Origin: Adlercreutzia caecimuris B7
Lineage (GTDB): Bacteria > Actinomycetota > Coriobacteriia > Coriobacteriales > Eggerthellaceae
Direction: 5' to 3'
Assembly (NCBI RefSeq): GCF_000403355.2
Contig: NZ_KE159646.1
Span: forward strand, 638,424 to 702,423
DNA length: 64,000 bases
Of the stretch, positions 50,630 to 58,414 are shown piece by piece (the first letter of the stretch is position 1; each line of letters opens with the position of its first letter). The notes under the pieces were generated by a model. That model had not been told where the DNA came from, searched no databases, and worked only from the letters and a program-made list of their open reading frames with translations. The position numbers and the translations under genes are program-made.

Positions 50630-51256
50630 ATGTATCTATACAGCGGCACGCCTGGTTCGGGCAAGTCCATGCACGTCGCCCGCGACATCCGCGACCAGCT
50701 GCAGGTGAAGAAGCGTCCCGTTGTCTGCAACTTCGACGTTAACCCGTCCCTGCGCAACTACGACGCCCTTTTCCGCTTTGTCTCTAACTCCGATCTGTCG
50801 CCTGATCTGCTCTACGAGCATTCGCGGCGGTACTTCGCGGGCAAGCCTGTTCGCGAGGACGCTATTTTGCTCGTGATAGATGAGGCCCAGCTTGTTTTCA
50901 ACTCGCGCACGTGGCAGGATCGGGGAGCGTCCTCCCGCCGTATGGACTGGATAGAGTTTTTTAGCCAGCATCGCCACTACGGTTACAAAATTGTGCTCGT
51001 CTCCCAGTTCGACAGGATGCTAGACCGCCAGATAAGGAGCCTTCTCGAAATCGAGGTGAACCACCGCAAGCTGGCGAACTTCGGGCTTAAGGGCTTCCTT
51101 CTGTCCCTGCCCTTCGCGGGGAAGCTGTTCTTGGCCGTGTCGTACTACTACGGCATGAGGGAGAAGGTCGGGTCTTCCTTCCTCCTTCCCCGCAGGGCGT
51201 ATTTTCGGGTTTACGACAGCTACAACCGCTTTAGGCAGGTGCCCGAGACGGCGTGA
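50630..51256 (+). CDS. zot: Zot/pI-family assembly ATPase
   Basis: 208 residues (ATG 50630; GTG 50627 possible). Walker A GTPGSGKS at 6-13, Walker B VIDEAQ near 84-89, then FFSQHRHYGYKIVLVSQF, the Zot/FtsK-like pattern. It drives virion extrusion through the membrane. After the ATPase domain only a weak hydrophobic stretch (FLLSLPFAGKLFLAV) and a short tail remain, so the large outer domain of Gram-negative homologues is missing, as expected in a one-membrane host. The toxin name is historical. Confidence 0.93.
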   Translation: MYLYSGTPGSGKSMHVARDIRDQLQVKKRPVVCNFDVNPSLRNYDALFRFVSNSDLSPDLLYEHSRRYFAGKPVREDAILLVIDEAQLVFNSRTWQDRGASSRRMDWIEFFSQHRHYGYKIVLVSQFDRMLDRQIRSLLEIEVNHRKLANFGLKGFLLSLPFAGKLFLAVSYYYGMREKVGSSFLLPRRAYFRVYDSYNRFRQVPETA

Positions 51257-51506
51257 GCGGCGAGGGGCAGGGGGTACCCTGCCGCTCGCGCCGTCTCGCG
51301 GCCCCCTTGTGCTGCCGTCTCCCGCTTTCGCCCCGCTTCCAGGGGTCGAATCTCATTCGATACTGGAAACGGGGCGCACGGCGGCGCTCACGGCGTTTCG
51401 GAGGGTTTTCCGCCGTCGCCGCCGACCCGTTCCGTTTGCTGGAACGCGCCCCTTACTTGATATAGGGGGCGTGTTCCGTGTTCCAAAGAGAGAGGATTTC
51501 CGTTCT
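51257..51506 (+). other. Inovirus intergenic region: likely origin or packaging hairpins
   Basis: 250 bases with two strong inverted repeats. One is nested: CCCCGCTTCCAG...CTGGAAACGGGG around TCGAAT/ATTCGA (51331-51374). The second pairs GGAACGCGCCCC with GGGGCGTGTTCC (51441-51477). Rolling-circle origins and filamentous packaging signals are hairpins beside rep, so one may serve each role. Confidence 0.6.
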
Positions 51507-52064
51507 ATGGCTGCTTCCAAGAAGTCCCGTTGCTGGTGGTTCGTCCAGCTTGTCGAGAACCTTCCCGAGGACTGGCGCGACCAGTTGCACGAGTTGATGC
51601 TTCCTGGCTGCTTCATCGTCCACGACCGCGACACGCGCGTAGACGATGACGGCAACGAGGTGCCGAAGAAGCCGCATATTCATTGCATGGTTGAGTTCGG
51701 TTCCCCCATTGTCGCCGAGTCTGCGCTTAATGCTATACCGTCCAGCTTCGGGGTTGCCTTCGTGAAGCCCGTGCCTAACAAGGTCGGCGCCTACCGTTAC
51801 TTATTGCATTACGATCAGCCCGACAAGGCCCAGTACGAGCAGGATTCTATTACGCATATGGCAGGCTTCAAGGTCAATATCTCGGATGTGTACAATATCG
51901 ATTTTGCGGACGTGTACGAGCTTATCAACGAAATGAAGATCAGCAATTTTGCTATGCTCATGTCGTTTCTGGTAGAATTCAGGCCAGAGTACGTTAACTA
52001 TGTTTCATCGCACGTTAATCTGGTGAAGACATATATAACGGAACTTAATAGATACTGCTTTTAG
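51507..52064 (+). CDS. rep: Rolling-circle replication initiator (HUH Rep)
   Basis: 185 residues, ATG 51507 after AGAGAGGATTTCCGTTCT. The pattern is that of small Rep proteins of pMV158/pE194-type plasmids: WWFVQLVENLP, FIVHDRD, KKPHIHCMVEF with His57-x-His59, and AYRYLLHYDQPDK with Tyr96/Tyr98 as catalytic candidates. It nicks the origin for single-strand phage DNA synthesis. It lies last in the phage, next to dif-like site 2, and its AT-rich C-terminus has no named domain. Confidence 0.9.
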   Translation: MAASKKSRCWWFVQLVENLPEDWRDQLHELMLPGCFIVHDRDTRVDDDGNEVPKKPHIHCMVEFGSPIVAESALNAIPSSFGVAFVKPVPNKVGAYRYLLHYDQPDKAQYEQDSITHMAGFKVNISDVYNIDFADVYELINEMKISNFAMLMSFLVEFRPEYVNYVSSHVNLVKTYITELNRYCF

Positions 52065-52078
52065 CATAAATCAGGATA

Positions 52079-52106
52079 ATTGTACATAATTTTTCTTATC
52101 AGCCTT
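52079..52106 (+). other. dif-like site 2 (inside the phage end)
   Basis: Left arm ATTGTACATAA, centre TTTTTC, right arm TTATCAGCCTT. Both arms match site 1 well (ACATAA and the entire right arm) but the centre differs. It lies 49 bases before site 3. Confidence 0.6.
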
Positions 52107-52127
52107 TTACCGACGTATTTGACCGCT

Positions 52128-52155
52128 TACTCCTTTATTCCATATTATCAGCCTT
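52128..52155 (+). other. dif-like site 3 (right boundary)
   Basis: Left arm TACTCCTTTAT (diverged), centre TCCATA, right arm TTATCAGCCTT. Centre and right arm are identical to site 1, the arrangement expected for an element that recombined at dif. Confidence 0.65.
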
Positions 52156-52160
52156 TCATA
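52139..52160 (+). repeat. attR: Right attachment repeat of the inovirus
   Basis: Identical to 46663-46684. Confidence 0.85.
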
Positions 52161-52226
52161 ATTGGTCTCGATAATGCTATCGACATTGTAGGACAAGGAC
52201 TCTGCTCTGGTTGGCGGCGGCGAGGT

Positions 52227-52691
52227 CTATCCCCAGGCGTTGCCGCCCGATGAGGGCTGGGGGGCGCTCGAAAACTGAGAAGCAGCATTTCCGAGGATGG
52301 CGCGGTAGTCTCCGGTCTGCATCGCCTCGATCAACGTCGGCAGAATCATGGCCACGCTTACGGCGTTGAGCACGAGGGCGACAAGGCCGATGACGACGCC
52401 CAGAAGCGCCGTGCGCCTCAACGAGAGCGCATAAGCACGCTGCGACAGATCGGCTTGACTCAGAGCGCGCTTGACTTTCACTATGGCGATAGTCGCGCAT
52501 ACTACGGCAACGGTGCTGAGGGCAACGCCTCCGATGATAAGCGACACCGGGCCGGCGATGCTCGCCACCGTTGCCAACGTTCGCGCCGATTTCAGCTCCA
52601 GAGATTCGACAGTATGCTGCGCTTGCTCTGCTGTTCGAGGGGGTTCATCGGGCTTTTGCGGCTGAGGAAGTTCGGGCCTTTGGCTGGTCAT
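52227..52691 (-). CDS. Small membrane protein with two helices
   Basis: 154 residues. The N-terminus is Pro/Gln-rich. Two hydrophobic helices (about 42-68 and 90-118) flank a basic, helical loop (KVKRALSQADLSQRAYALSLRRT), and the tail is Ser/Pro-rich. This layout resembles the DUF4190-type membrane proteins of Actinobacteria. It is the first chromosomal gene beyond the prophage and ends about 67 bases from its repeat. It starts 10 bases downstream of dut and may share its transcript. Confidence 0.75.
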   Translation of the reverse strand: MTSQRPELPQPQKPDEPPRTAEQAQHTVESLELKSARTLATVASIAGPVSLIIGGVALSTVAVVCATIAIVKVKRALSQADLSQRAYALSLRRTALLGVVIGLVALVLNAVSVAMILPTLIEAMQTGDYRAILGNAASQFSSAPQPSSGGNAWG

Positions 52692-52700
52692 GTAGGGCTC

Positions 52701-53135
52701 CTAACGAGTTCCGCTGCTCCCGAAGCCGCGGGCGCCTCGGGGGCTGTTTTCGAGATGATCAGTGTTATGTAAAGTAATAGACGGGGTAGCCACGATCATA
52801 AGCTGGGCGATGCGGTCGCCGCGCTGAAATTGAAATGTTTCACGAGGATCGAGGTTGATCAAAACCACCTTCACCTCGCCGCGATAGCCGCTGTCGATAA
52901 GGCCTGGCGCGTTCACAATGGAGATGCCGTGCTTTGCCGCAAGCCCGCTGCGCGGAATGACAAGTCCGGCATGGCCCTCGGGGATAGCCAGGGCAAACCC
53001 GCAGGAAACCACCGCACGTTCAAACGGCGCAATGGAGCCGTCTTCAACGGACCGCAAATCGAGTGCCGCATCGCCCGGATGCGCGTAGGCCGGTTCTGGC
53101 AACTGCTTGTCGAGCAGGGAGATATCGATGTTCAC
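52701..53135 (-). CDS. dut: dUTP diphosphatase
   Basis: 144 residues, GTG start. All five dUTPase motifs are visible: HPGDAALDLRS, PRSGLAAKHGI, VNAPGLIDSGYRGEVKV, RGDRIAQLMI and GARGFGSSG. The trimeric enzyme hydrolyses dUTP to dUMP, keeping uracil out of DNA and feeding dTMP synthesis. It follows nrdR by 9 bases, linking two functions of nucleotide supply on one - strand transcript. Confidence 0.96.
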   Translation of the reverse strand: MNIDISLLDKQLPEPAYAHPGDAALDLRSVEDGSIAPFERAVVSCGFALAIPEGHAGLVIPRSGLAAKHGISIVNAPGLIDSGYRGEVKVVLINLDPRETFQFQRGDRIAQLMIVATPSITLHNTDHLENSPRGARGFGSSGTR

Positions 53136-53144
53136 AGCGCCCCC

Positions 53145-53591
53145 CTACCCGAGTTCCCCGAGTGCGCGGGAGAACTCCTCAACGCTTTGGAAATCCTTGT
53201 ACACGCTTGCGAATCGAATGTAGGCGACTTCGTCGAGGCCGGCGAGACGGGCGAGCACCATATCGCCCAGATCTTTCGACTTGATTTCGGTGCGCTGGGC
53301 GTTGCGAAGCTCGGCCTCAATGCTGGCGATGAGCGCATCAATCTTCTCGGGGGTGATCGGACGCTTCGCACAGGCGATGAGCAGGCCGCGCATGAGTTTC
53401 TCCCGATCGAATACCTCGGAAGATCCGTCCGTCTTGATGACGAGGATGGGGTGTTCGGCTAAGCGCTCGTAGGTGGTGAAGCGGGCTCCGCAGGCGAGGC
53501 ATTCCCGACGGCGACGAATGGAGGCGCCATCGTCGGCCGCACGAGAGTCGACAACCTTCGACTCCAGATAACCGCAAGAAGGGCAACGCAT
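53145..53591 (-). CDS. nrdR: Ribonucleotide reductase regulator NrdR
   Basis: 148 residues. The N-terminal zinc ribbon MRCPSCGYLESKVVDSR...CLACGARFTTYER and the ATP-cone (about 49-135; KTDGSSEVFDREKLMRGLL) make the family certain. NrdR binds NrdR boxes and represses ribonucleotide reductase genes when dATP is high. A short gap separates it from dut, and its promoter shares the intergenic space with the SOS genes. Confidence 0.97.
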   Translation of the reverse strand: MRCPSCGYLESKVVDSRAADDGASIRRRRECLACGARFTTYERLAEHPILVIKTDGSSEVFDREKLMRGLLIACAKRPITPEKIDALIASIEAELRNAQRTEIKSKDLGDMVLARLAGLDEVAYIRFASVYKDFQSVEEFSRALGELG

Positions 53592-53699
53592 AGGTTCTCC
53601 TAACTGTGAGTTAGCTACCTATGATACCCCATAGGTCCTCCCCTCTTCCTCCTCTTCAAAACATTGCTACCATCGCGATACATCGATGGCGGTGAATGC

Positions 53700-53771
53700 T
53701 CAGGCGAAGAAGATGAAGAACGATACGAGCGTGCTCAGGGCGAAGATCACGGGGAATTCATAGCGGCTCAT
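53700..53771 (-). CDS. Predicted 23-residue membrane peptide, divergent from lexA
   Basis: ATG 53771 follows AGGAGAGGAGAAGAAAA, a strong ribosome site. The product is MSRYEFPVIFA then LSTLVSFFIFFA: a four-residue polar start and one hydrophobic helix. A LexA box (53796-53809) sits 25 bases upstream, so it should be SOS-induced. Its size and hydrophobicity resemble SOS membrane peptides such as TisB in role only; no sequence similarity is claimed. It was found by reading and is too short for ordinary gene calling. Confidence 0.6.
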   Translation of the reverse strand: MSRYEFPVIFALSTLVSFFIFFA

Positions 53772-53795
53772 TTTTCTTCTCCTCTCCTCTTGCGT

Positions 53796-53809
53796 AGAAC
53801 CTTTGTTCG
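53796..53809. promoter_or_regulatory. LexA box 1 (lexA / small peptide divergent region)
   Basis: AGAACCTTTGTTCG: GAAC-4-GTTC palindrome of the Gram-positive SOS box, close to the small peptide start. Confidence 0.8.
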
Positions 53810-53823
53810 CAGTTATAATAGAA

Positions 53824-53837
53824 CGAACAAAAGTTCC
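53824..53837. promoter_or_regulatory. LexA box 2 (lexA autoregulation)
   Basis: CGAACAAAAGTTCC: matches the SOS consensus at 13 of 14 positions, 49 bases before the lexA start. A TATAAT-like TTATAATAG lies between the two boxes. Confidence 0.85.
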
Positions 53838-53885
53838 TGTCAATACAATTTCAAACAAATGTACGCTTTTATGAAAGGACGCGAT

Positions 53886-54521
53886 ATGGCTCAGAAAGTG
53901 ACGAAACGGCAGCAGGCAGTGCTTGACTGCATCGAAGCGTGCATTCGCGAAAAAGGCTACGGCCCGACGGTGCGCGAGGTGTGCCAAACACTCGGCCTCT
54001 CCTCCCCTTCCACGGTGCATGTTCACCTGAAGGCCCTGGAAGATAAGGGCTACATCAAGCGCGACCCCCTGAAGTCGCGCTCCATTGCCCTTACCTACCC
54101 CATCGAGGACGCCCCTTCCCCGGTAGTCCTCGCGGCCACCTACAGCAATCTTGTCAACGTCCCCCTGGTAGGTGATGTGGCTGCGGGATCGCCGATTCTC
54201 GCCGAGGAGAACATTACCGACACCATGACGCTGCCAACCGATATCGTGGGCGACGCCCCATCCTTCATGCTGTCGGTTCGGGGCGAATCCATGATCGAGG
54301 CGGGCATCAACGACGGCGACTACGTGGTCGTCAAGGAGCAGCCGGTGGCCAACAACGGCGATATCGTGGTGGCCATTGTGGATGACGGCGCTACCGTCAA
54401 GCGATTCTACAAGGAGGCCGACCATATTCGCCTGCAGCCGGAAAACTCTACGATGGATCCCATCATCGTGAGCGACTGCTCCATTGCGGGCAAGGTCGTG
54501 GCGGTGTTCCGCCGTCTGTAG
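53886..54521 (+). CDS. lexA: SOS repressor LexA
   Basis: 211 residues, ATG 53886 after AAAGGACGCGAT. The N-terminal winged helix (RQQAVLDCIEACIREKGYGPTVREVCQTLGLSSPSTVHVHL) binds SOS boxes. The cleavage site is Ala-Gly in VAAGSP. Catalytic Ser is in RGESMIEAGI and Lys in ATVKRFYKE. RecA filaments trigger self-cleavage. Two LexA boxes upstream show autoregulation and control of the divergent peptide gene. Confidence 0.97.
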   Translation: MAQKVTKRQQAVLDCIEACIREKGYGPTVREVCQTLGLSSPSTVHVHLKALEDKGYIKRDPLKSRSIALTYPIEDAPSPVVLAATYSNLVNVPLVGDVAAGSPILAEENITDTMTLPTDIVGDAPSFMLSVRGESMIEAGINDGDYVVVKEQPVANNGDIVVAIVDDGATVKRFYKEADHIRLQPENSTMDPIIVSDCSIAGKVVAVFRRL

Positions 54522-54544
54522 CTCCTCCTGTTGTCGAAGCAGGG

Positions 54545-54582
54545 CAGCGGCCGGCGTCGTCGTAGGGCGACTCCGGCCGCTG
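54545..54582. terminator. Bidirectional hairpin between lexA and hflX
   Basis: CAGCGGCCGG/CCGGCCGCTG stem with an 18-base loop, then TCATTTCAT. Suited to ending lexA; hflX converges on it. Confidence 0.75.
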
Positions 54583-54629
54583 TCATTTCATCGATCCATT
54601 ATAAAAGGATGAGGACGGAATGCGGTGCC

Positions 54630-55940
54630 CTAGGAGACGGCGTAGGGCTCGAACATCGAGGCATAGGCAGGACCGACGAGCATTTGGAGGTGGGTTCCGT
54701 CTGCCTGATGCTCCTCGGATATGATATGGCAGCGCTCGTGGGCAACTGAAACGAGGTCGCCACGCTGGTAGGGAACGACCACATCCATCTTGGCATCGGC
54801 CGACGATGCGGCCGCGGCTATGGCGTCGACGAGGGCGTCGATGCCATAGCCTGTGCGGGCGGAGACGAATTGCGCGCCCGGAAAACGCTTCCGCAGCCCG
54901 GCGAGCGTCTCCTCATCGAGGAGGTCGCATTTGTTGAACACCTCGATAGTGGCGATAGTTTGGGCGCCGATCTGCTGAAGCACCTCGCATACCGCATCGA
55001 TCTGCCCTTCGAACTCCTGGGACGAAGCATCGACGACATGGAGAACGAGATCGGCGCCGGTGATCTCGTCGAGGGTCGATTTGAACGCCTCCACAAGGGT
55101 GGTGGGCAGTTTCTGGATGAAGCCCACGGTGTCGGTCACGGTGACCTCGCGCCCTTCGGGAAGCTCGAACTTGCGCGTGGTGGAATCCAGGGTGGCGAAC
55201 AGTTTGTCGTAGCTGAGAACATCGGCGCCGGTCAGGCGATTGATCAGCGAGCTCTTCCCGGCGTTCGTGTAGCCGGCAAGAGCTACCTTGAACATGCCGC
55301 TTCCATAGCGGCTCTCGCGCTGGAGCGAGCGCACGTCGGCAAGGCGGGCGAGCTCGCGGCGAATGCTCGTGATGCGCTTGCGCACCATGCGACGGTCGAC
55401 CTCCAACTGGCTCTCGCCCTCGCCGAAGCGCGAGCCGACGCCGCCTCCCATGCGATTGGACGCCAGATGCGCCCACATGCCGCGCAGACGCGGGTAGAGG
55501 TACTGGTTTTGGGCCAGGCGCACCTGCAGCCGCCCCTCCTTGGAGGTGGCGTGGAGGGCGAAGATATCCAGGATGAGCGCCGTGCGATCGATCACCTTCA
55601 CGGATTTGTCCATTACCTTCTCGAGGTTCGCCTGCTGCGAAGGTGTCAGCTCGTCGTCGAAGATGACCAAATCTGCCTCGCTTGAGCGGGCCAGCTCGGC
55701 GATCTCCTCGGCCTTGCCCGAGCCGACGAACGTGCGGGGATTGGGCGCGTCGAGCCGCTGCATCGTGGAGGCCACCACATCGGCTCCGGCAGTGTCGGCC
55801 AGGCGCTCCAGCTCGACCAGGGATGATTCAAGGGGCCACTCGAGCCCGGGGCGGTCGACCCCTACGATAACGGCGCGCTCGCGGCTCTCCTCAGCCTGGG
55901 TAGCCGGGCCCCTCTGGATTACGGATTGGTATTCAGTCAT
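54630..55940 (-). CDS. hflX: GTPase HflX
   Basis: 436 residues. The N-terminal glycine-rich domain (VGVDRPGLEWPLESSLVELERLADTAGADVV) and the long helical linker with GGGVGSRFGEGE are diagnostic. The G domain has G1 GYTNAGKSSLINRL, G3 DTVGF and G4 NKCD. HflX splits or rescues stalled ribosomes, especially under stress, at the expense of GTP. It is convergent with lexA and separate from the miaA-miaB unit upstream. Confidence 0.96.
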   Translation of the reverse strand: MTEYQSVIQRGPATQAEESRERAVIVGVDRPGLEWPLESSLVELERLADTAGADVVASTMQRLDAPNPRTFVGSGKAEEIAELARSSEADLVIFDDELTPSQQANLEKVMDKSVKVIDRTALILDIFALHATSKEGRLQVRLAQNQYLYPRLRGMWAHLASNRMGGGVGSRFGEGESQLEVDRRMVRKRITSIRRELARLADVRSLQRESRYGSGMFKVALAGYTNAGKSSLINRLTGADVLSYDKLFATLDSTTRKFELPEGREVTVTDTVGFIQKLPTTLVEAFKSTLDEITGADLVLHVVDASSQEFEGQIDAVCEVLQQIGAQTIATIEVFNKCDLLDEETLAGLRKRFPGAQFVSARTGYGIDALVDAIAAAASSADAKMDVVVPYQRGDLVSVAHERCHIISEEHQADGTHLQMLVGPAYASMFEPYAVS

Positions 55941-56112
55941 AGGTGCTCCTCACGCATTGATACGACTAATAGCGATGATACGGGAGACATCCCGCCGGTC
56001 GCGGGCTCCTTAGCCGACAGTGCGCATGGACAACACCCTCTTCCTTTTTCACGAGCTGCAAAGCTCGGGGCAAACGCTCGCTATGATAGCATAGGCCGAT
56101 GAAATCGCAAGC

Positions 56113-57042
56113 CTAGACAAGCTGCATGAGGATCGCATCGGCGATCGCTTGCGCATCTCCCGCATCAGCGTTGATCCAGTGAATACGATTGTCGCGCCGG
56201 AACCAAGTACGTTGCCGCTTTGCATAGCGGCGCGTGGCCTGTTTGATAGACGCGATGGCCTCATCCAAGGTGCAGCGCCCCTCGAGCGCGGCCACGATCT
56301 CTTTGTAGCCGATGGCTTGCGGTGCGGTCACACCTTCGCGGAAGCCGGCATTCACAAGACCCCGGACCTCTTCGACGAGTCCTGCCTTCACCATAGCGTC
56401 CACCCGGGCATCGATGCGCGCGGCCAGGATGGCAGGGTCGACCGCCAAGCCGAATTGCACTGCCGGAACCGCCTCCCCAATGGCGGCCAGGTTGCGTTTC
56501 TGCTCGGCATAGCTGCGTCCCTCTGCCAAAAGCTCGAAAGCGCGCACCACGCGGCGAACGTTGTGGGGGTGCACGACGGAGGCGCTCTCGGGGTCGCGTC
56601 GCTCGAGCTCCTCCCACAACGCCTGGGCACCGTGCTCGTCGGCGAAGGCCGTCCAATGCTCGCGCACGGGATTAGCTTGCTGCTCGCCGGCGGGGAACTC
56701 GTAGTCATCGATGGCGGCCCGCACATAGAGCCCCGTGCCCCCGCAGAGCACCGGAACGTGCCCCCGCGCCGCGATATCGCCGAAGGCCTCCCGTGCGAAG
56801 GACTGGAACAGAGCGGCCGAATAGGGCTCGCCGGGATCGACGAGGTCGAAGCCGTGATGGGGCACGATGCGCTCAGAGGAGGGCAGCTTGCCCGTTCCGA
56901 TATCCATGCCTCGATAGATCTGCATGGAATCGGCGCTCACCACTTCCCCATCGAGGACAGAAGCCACGATTTGGGCCGCGTCGGTCTTGCCCGACGCCGT
57001 GGGCCCCACGATGGCAATGACGGGGCGGTTGTTGCTAGGCAT
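56113..57042 (-). CDS. miaA: tRNA dimethylallyltransferase MiaA
   Basis: 309 residues, ATG 57042, overlapping the miaB end by eight bases. It has the P-loop GPTASGKTDAAQ, SADSMQIYRGMDIGTGK, HHGFDLVDPGEPYSAALFQ, the GGTGLYVRA loop and the C-terminal QATRRYAKRQRTWFRRD. It adds the isoprenoid group to A37 of tRNAs that read U-starting codons. The next enzyme, MiaB, is encoded immediately upstream on the same transcript, so the whole i6A to ms2i6A pathway is together. Confidence 0.97.
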   Translation of the reverse strand: MPSNNRPVIAIVGPTASGKTDAAQIVASVLDGEVVSADSMQIYRGMDIGTGKLPSSERIVPHHGFDLVDPGEPYSAALFQSFAREAFGDIAARGHVPVLCGGTGLYVRAAIDDYEFPAGEQQANPVREHWTAFADEHGAQALWEELERRDPESASVVHPHNVRRVVRAFELLAEGRSYAEQKRNLAAIGEAVPAVQFGLAVDPAILAARIDARVDAMVKAGLVEEVRGLVNAGFREGVTAPQAIGYKEIVAALEGRCTLDEAIASIKQATRRYAKRQRTWFRRDNRIHWINADAGDAQAIADAILMQLV

Positions 57043-58393
57043 CGACGACCGTGCCGGACAAATACCAGGTGCGCGCCTCATCGATGGCCACCGGCACGAT
57101 GGTGCCGATGAGATCCTCGGGCCGAAGACCAGCGGGCACGGGAGCGTGAACGGTCTGGTTCTTGGGGCTCTTGCCGGCGAGCACAAGCTCGTCGCGCTTG
57201 GACACCCCCTCGATAAGCACCGGGACGATGGTGTCCAACTCGCCCTGATTCGCCTCCCAGGCCTTGCGCTGAACGAGGTCGACCAAGCGGTCGAAGCGCT
57301 CCTGGATCACCTCGCGGGGCGTGTCGTCCTCCATGGCCGCCGCCGGCGTTCCCTCGCGCTTGGAGTAGATGAAGGTGAACACCTGGCCGTAGCCCACTTC
57401 CTCCACCAGGCGGTAGGTTTCCATGAAGTCTTCCTCGGTCTCGCCGGGAAAGCCCACGATGATATCGGTGGACAGCGCGATATCCGGAACGACGGCGCGC
57501 AGCTTCTCGATAAGACCGAGGTAGTGCTCGCGCGTGTAGCGGCGGTTCATAGCCGCAAGAATGCGGTTCGAGCCCGACTGCACAGGCAGATGAAGCGCCG
57601 GCATGAGCGAGCGCAGCGTACCGAAACGGGCGATGACCTCATCGGTGAGGTCTTTCGGGTGGCTCGTGGCAAAGCGCAGGCGCTCCACGCCGGAGGCATC
57701 CACCGCATCCAGCACGTCGGCGAAGCGCGGCTCGCCGTACAGGTCGCGCCCGTAGGAGTTCACGTTCTGCCCGAGCAGGGTGATCTCCTTCACACCCGCC
57801 TCCCCGTAGCGCCGCGCCTCCTCGGCGATGTCCTCGAGCGGCCGCGACTTCTCGCGCCCGCGCACGTAGGGCACGATGCAATAGGAACAGAAATTGTTGC
57901 AGCCCACGGTGATGGGGAGCCATGCCGCCCAGGTGTGCTCGCGATCGGCGGGGAGGGCCGAGGAGAACTCCGTTCCCTCGGCGAGCACCTCGACGGCTTG
58001 GCGGCGATTTTCGATGGCGGAGGAGAGAAGGCCGGGCAGCGAGCCGAGGTTGTGGGTGCCGAACACGACATCGAGGTGCGGCAGCTGCTCGGTGAGCTTC
58101 TCGCCGTCACGCTGGCCGATGCAGCCCCCTACCGCGATATAGCGCTTGTCGAAAGGCGAGCCCTCGCGCACGGCGATATTCTTCATGGAGGCCACCTGCC
58201 CGTAGAGGCGCGTATCGGCCGCTTCGCGCACACAGCACGTCAAAAACACAACGATATCGGCCTCCTCAATGGAGGCGACGGGCAGCGAGCCCAATCCTTC
58301 CAGCATACCGGCTACGCGCTCGGAATCGTGCTTGTTCATCTGGCAGCCGAAAGTATGGATGCAGAAGGTGGACCCTTCGAAATGAGTGCTCAT
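57035..58393 (-). CDS. miaB: tRNA methylthiotransferase MiaB
   Basis: 452 residues. The UPF0004 N-terminal domain has FGCQMNKHDSER, FLTCCVREAA and GGCIGQRDG, whose cysteines hold the auxiliary iron-sulfur cluster. The radical SAM motif is GCNNFCSYCIVPYVRGRE. A C-terminal TRAM domain ends it. It adds the methylthio group at A37 of i6A-tRNA. ATG 58393 lies 21 bases downstream of the SpoVS gene's stop, and it overlaps miaA. Confidence 0.97.
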   Translation of the reverse strand: MSTHFEGSTFCIHTFGCQMNKHDSERVAGMLEGLGSLPVASIEEADIVVFLTCCVREAADTRLYGQVASMKNIAVREGSPFDKRYIAVGGCIGQRDGEKLTEQLPHLDVVFGTHNLGSLPGLLSSAIENRRQAVEVLAEGTEFSSALPADREHTWAAWLPITVGCNNFCSYCIVPYVRGREKSRPLEDIAEEARRYGEAGVKEITLLGQNVNSYGRDLYGEPRFADVLDAVDASGVERLRFATSHPKDLTDEVIARFGTLRSLMPALHLPVQSGSNRILAAMNRRYTREHYLGLIEKLRAVVPDIALSTDIIVGFPGETEEDFMETYRLVEEVGYGQVFTFIYSKREGTPAAAMEDDTPREVIQERFDRLVDLVQRKAWEANQGELDTIVPVLIEGVSKRDELVLAGKSPKNQTVHAPVPAGLRPEDLIGTIVPVAIDEARTWYLSGTVVDA

Positions 58394-58414
58394 GGGCTCT
58401 CCGAATCGATTGAC

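Larger units (their letters stand above)
46663..52160 (+). mobile_element. Filamentous phage (inovirus) prophage
   Basis: 5.5 kb bounded by a 22-base direct repeat that starts TCCATATTATCAGCC (46663-46684 and 52139-52160). Content and order are those of inoviruses: small ssDNA-binding-like gene, small membrane proteins, major coat protein plus terminator, adsorption protein, pVI-like protein, Zot ATPase, then a rolling-circle Rep. There is no integrase and no secretin. Codon choice (T-ending codons, GC lower than the ICE) marks it as foreign. Confidence 0.9.

Noticed and set aside
50630..51256. Zot as a virulence toxin
   Set aside because: The enterotoxic part of the Vibrio protein is the outer C-terminal domain, which is absent here; the ATPase serves phage assembly.
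52766..52782. A reversed TACTTTACATAA string resembling the left arm of the dif-like site
   Set aside because: It lies inside the dut coding frame, codes ordinary residues of the enzyme, and has no matching right arm, so chance similarity is more likely.
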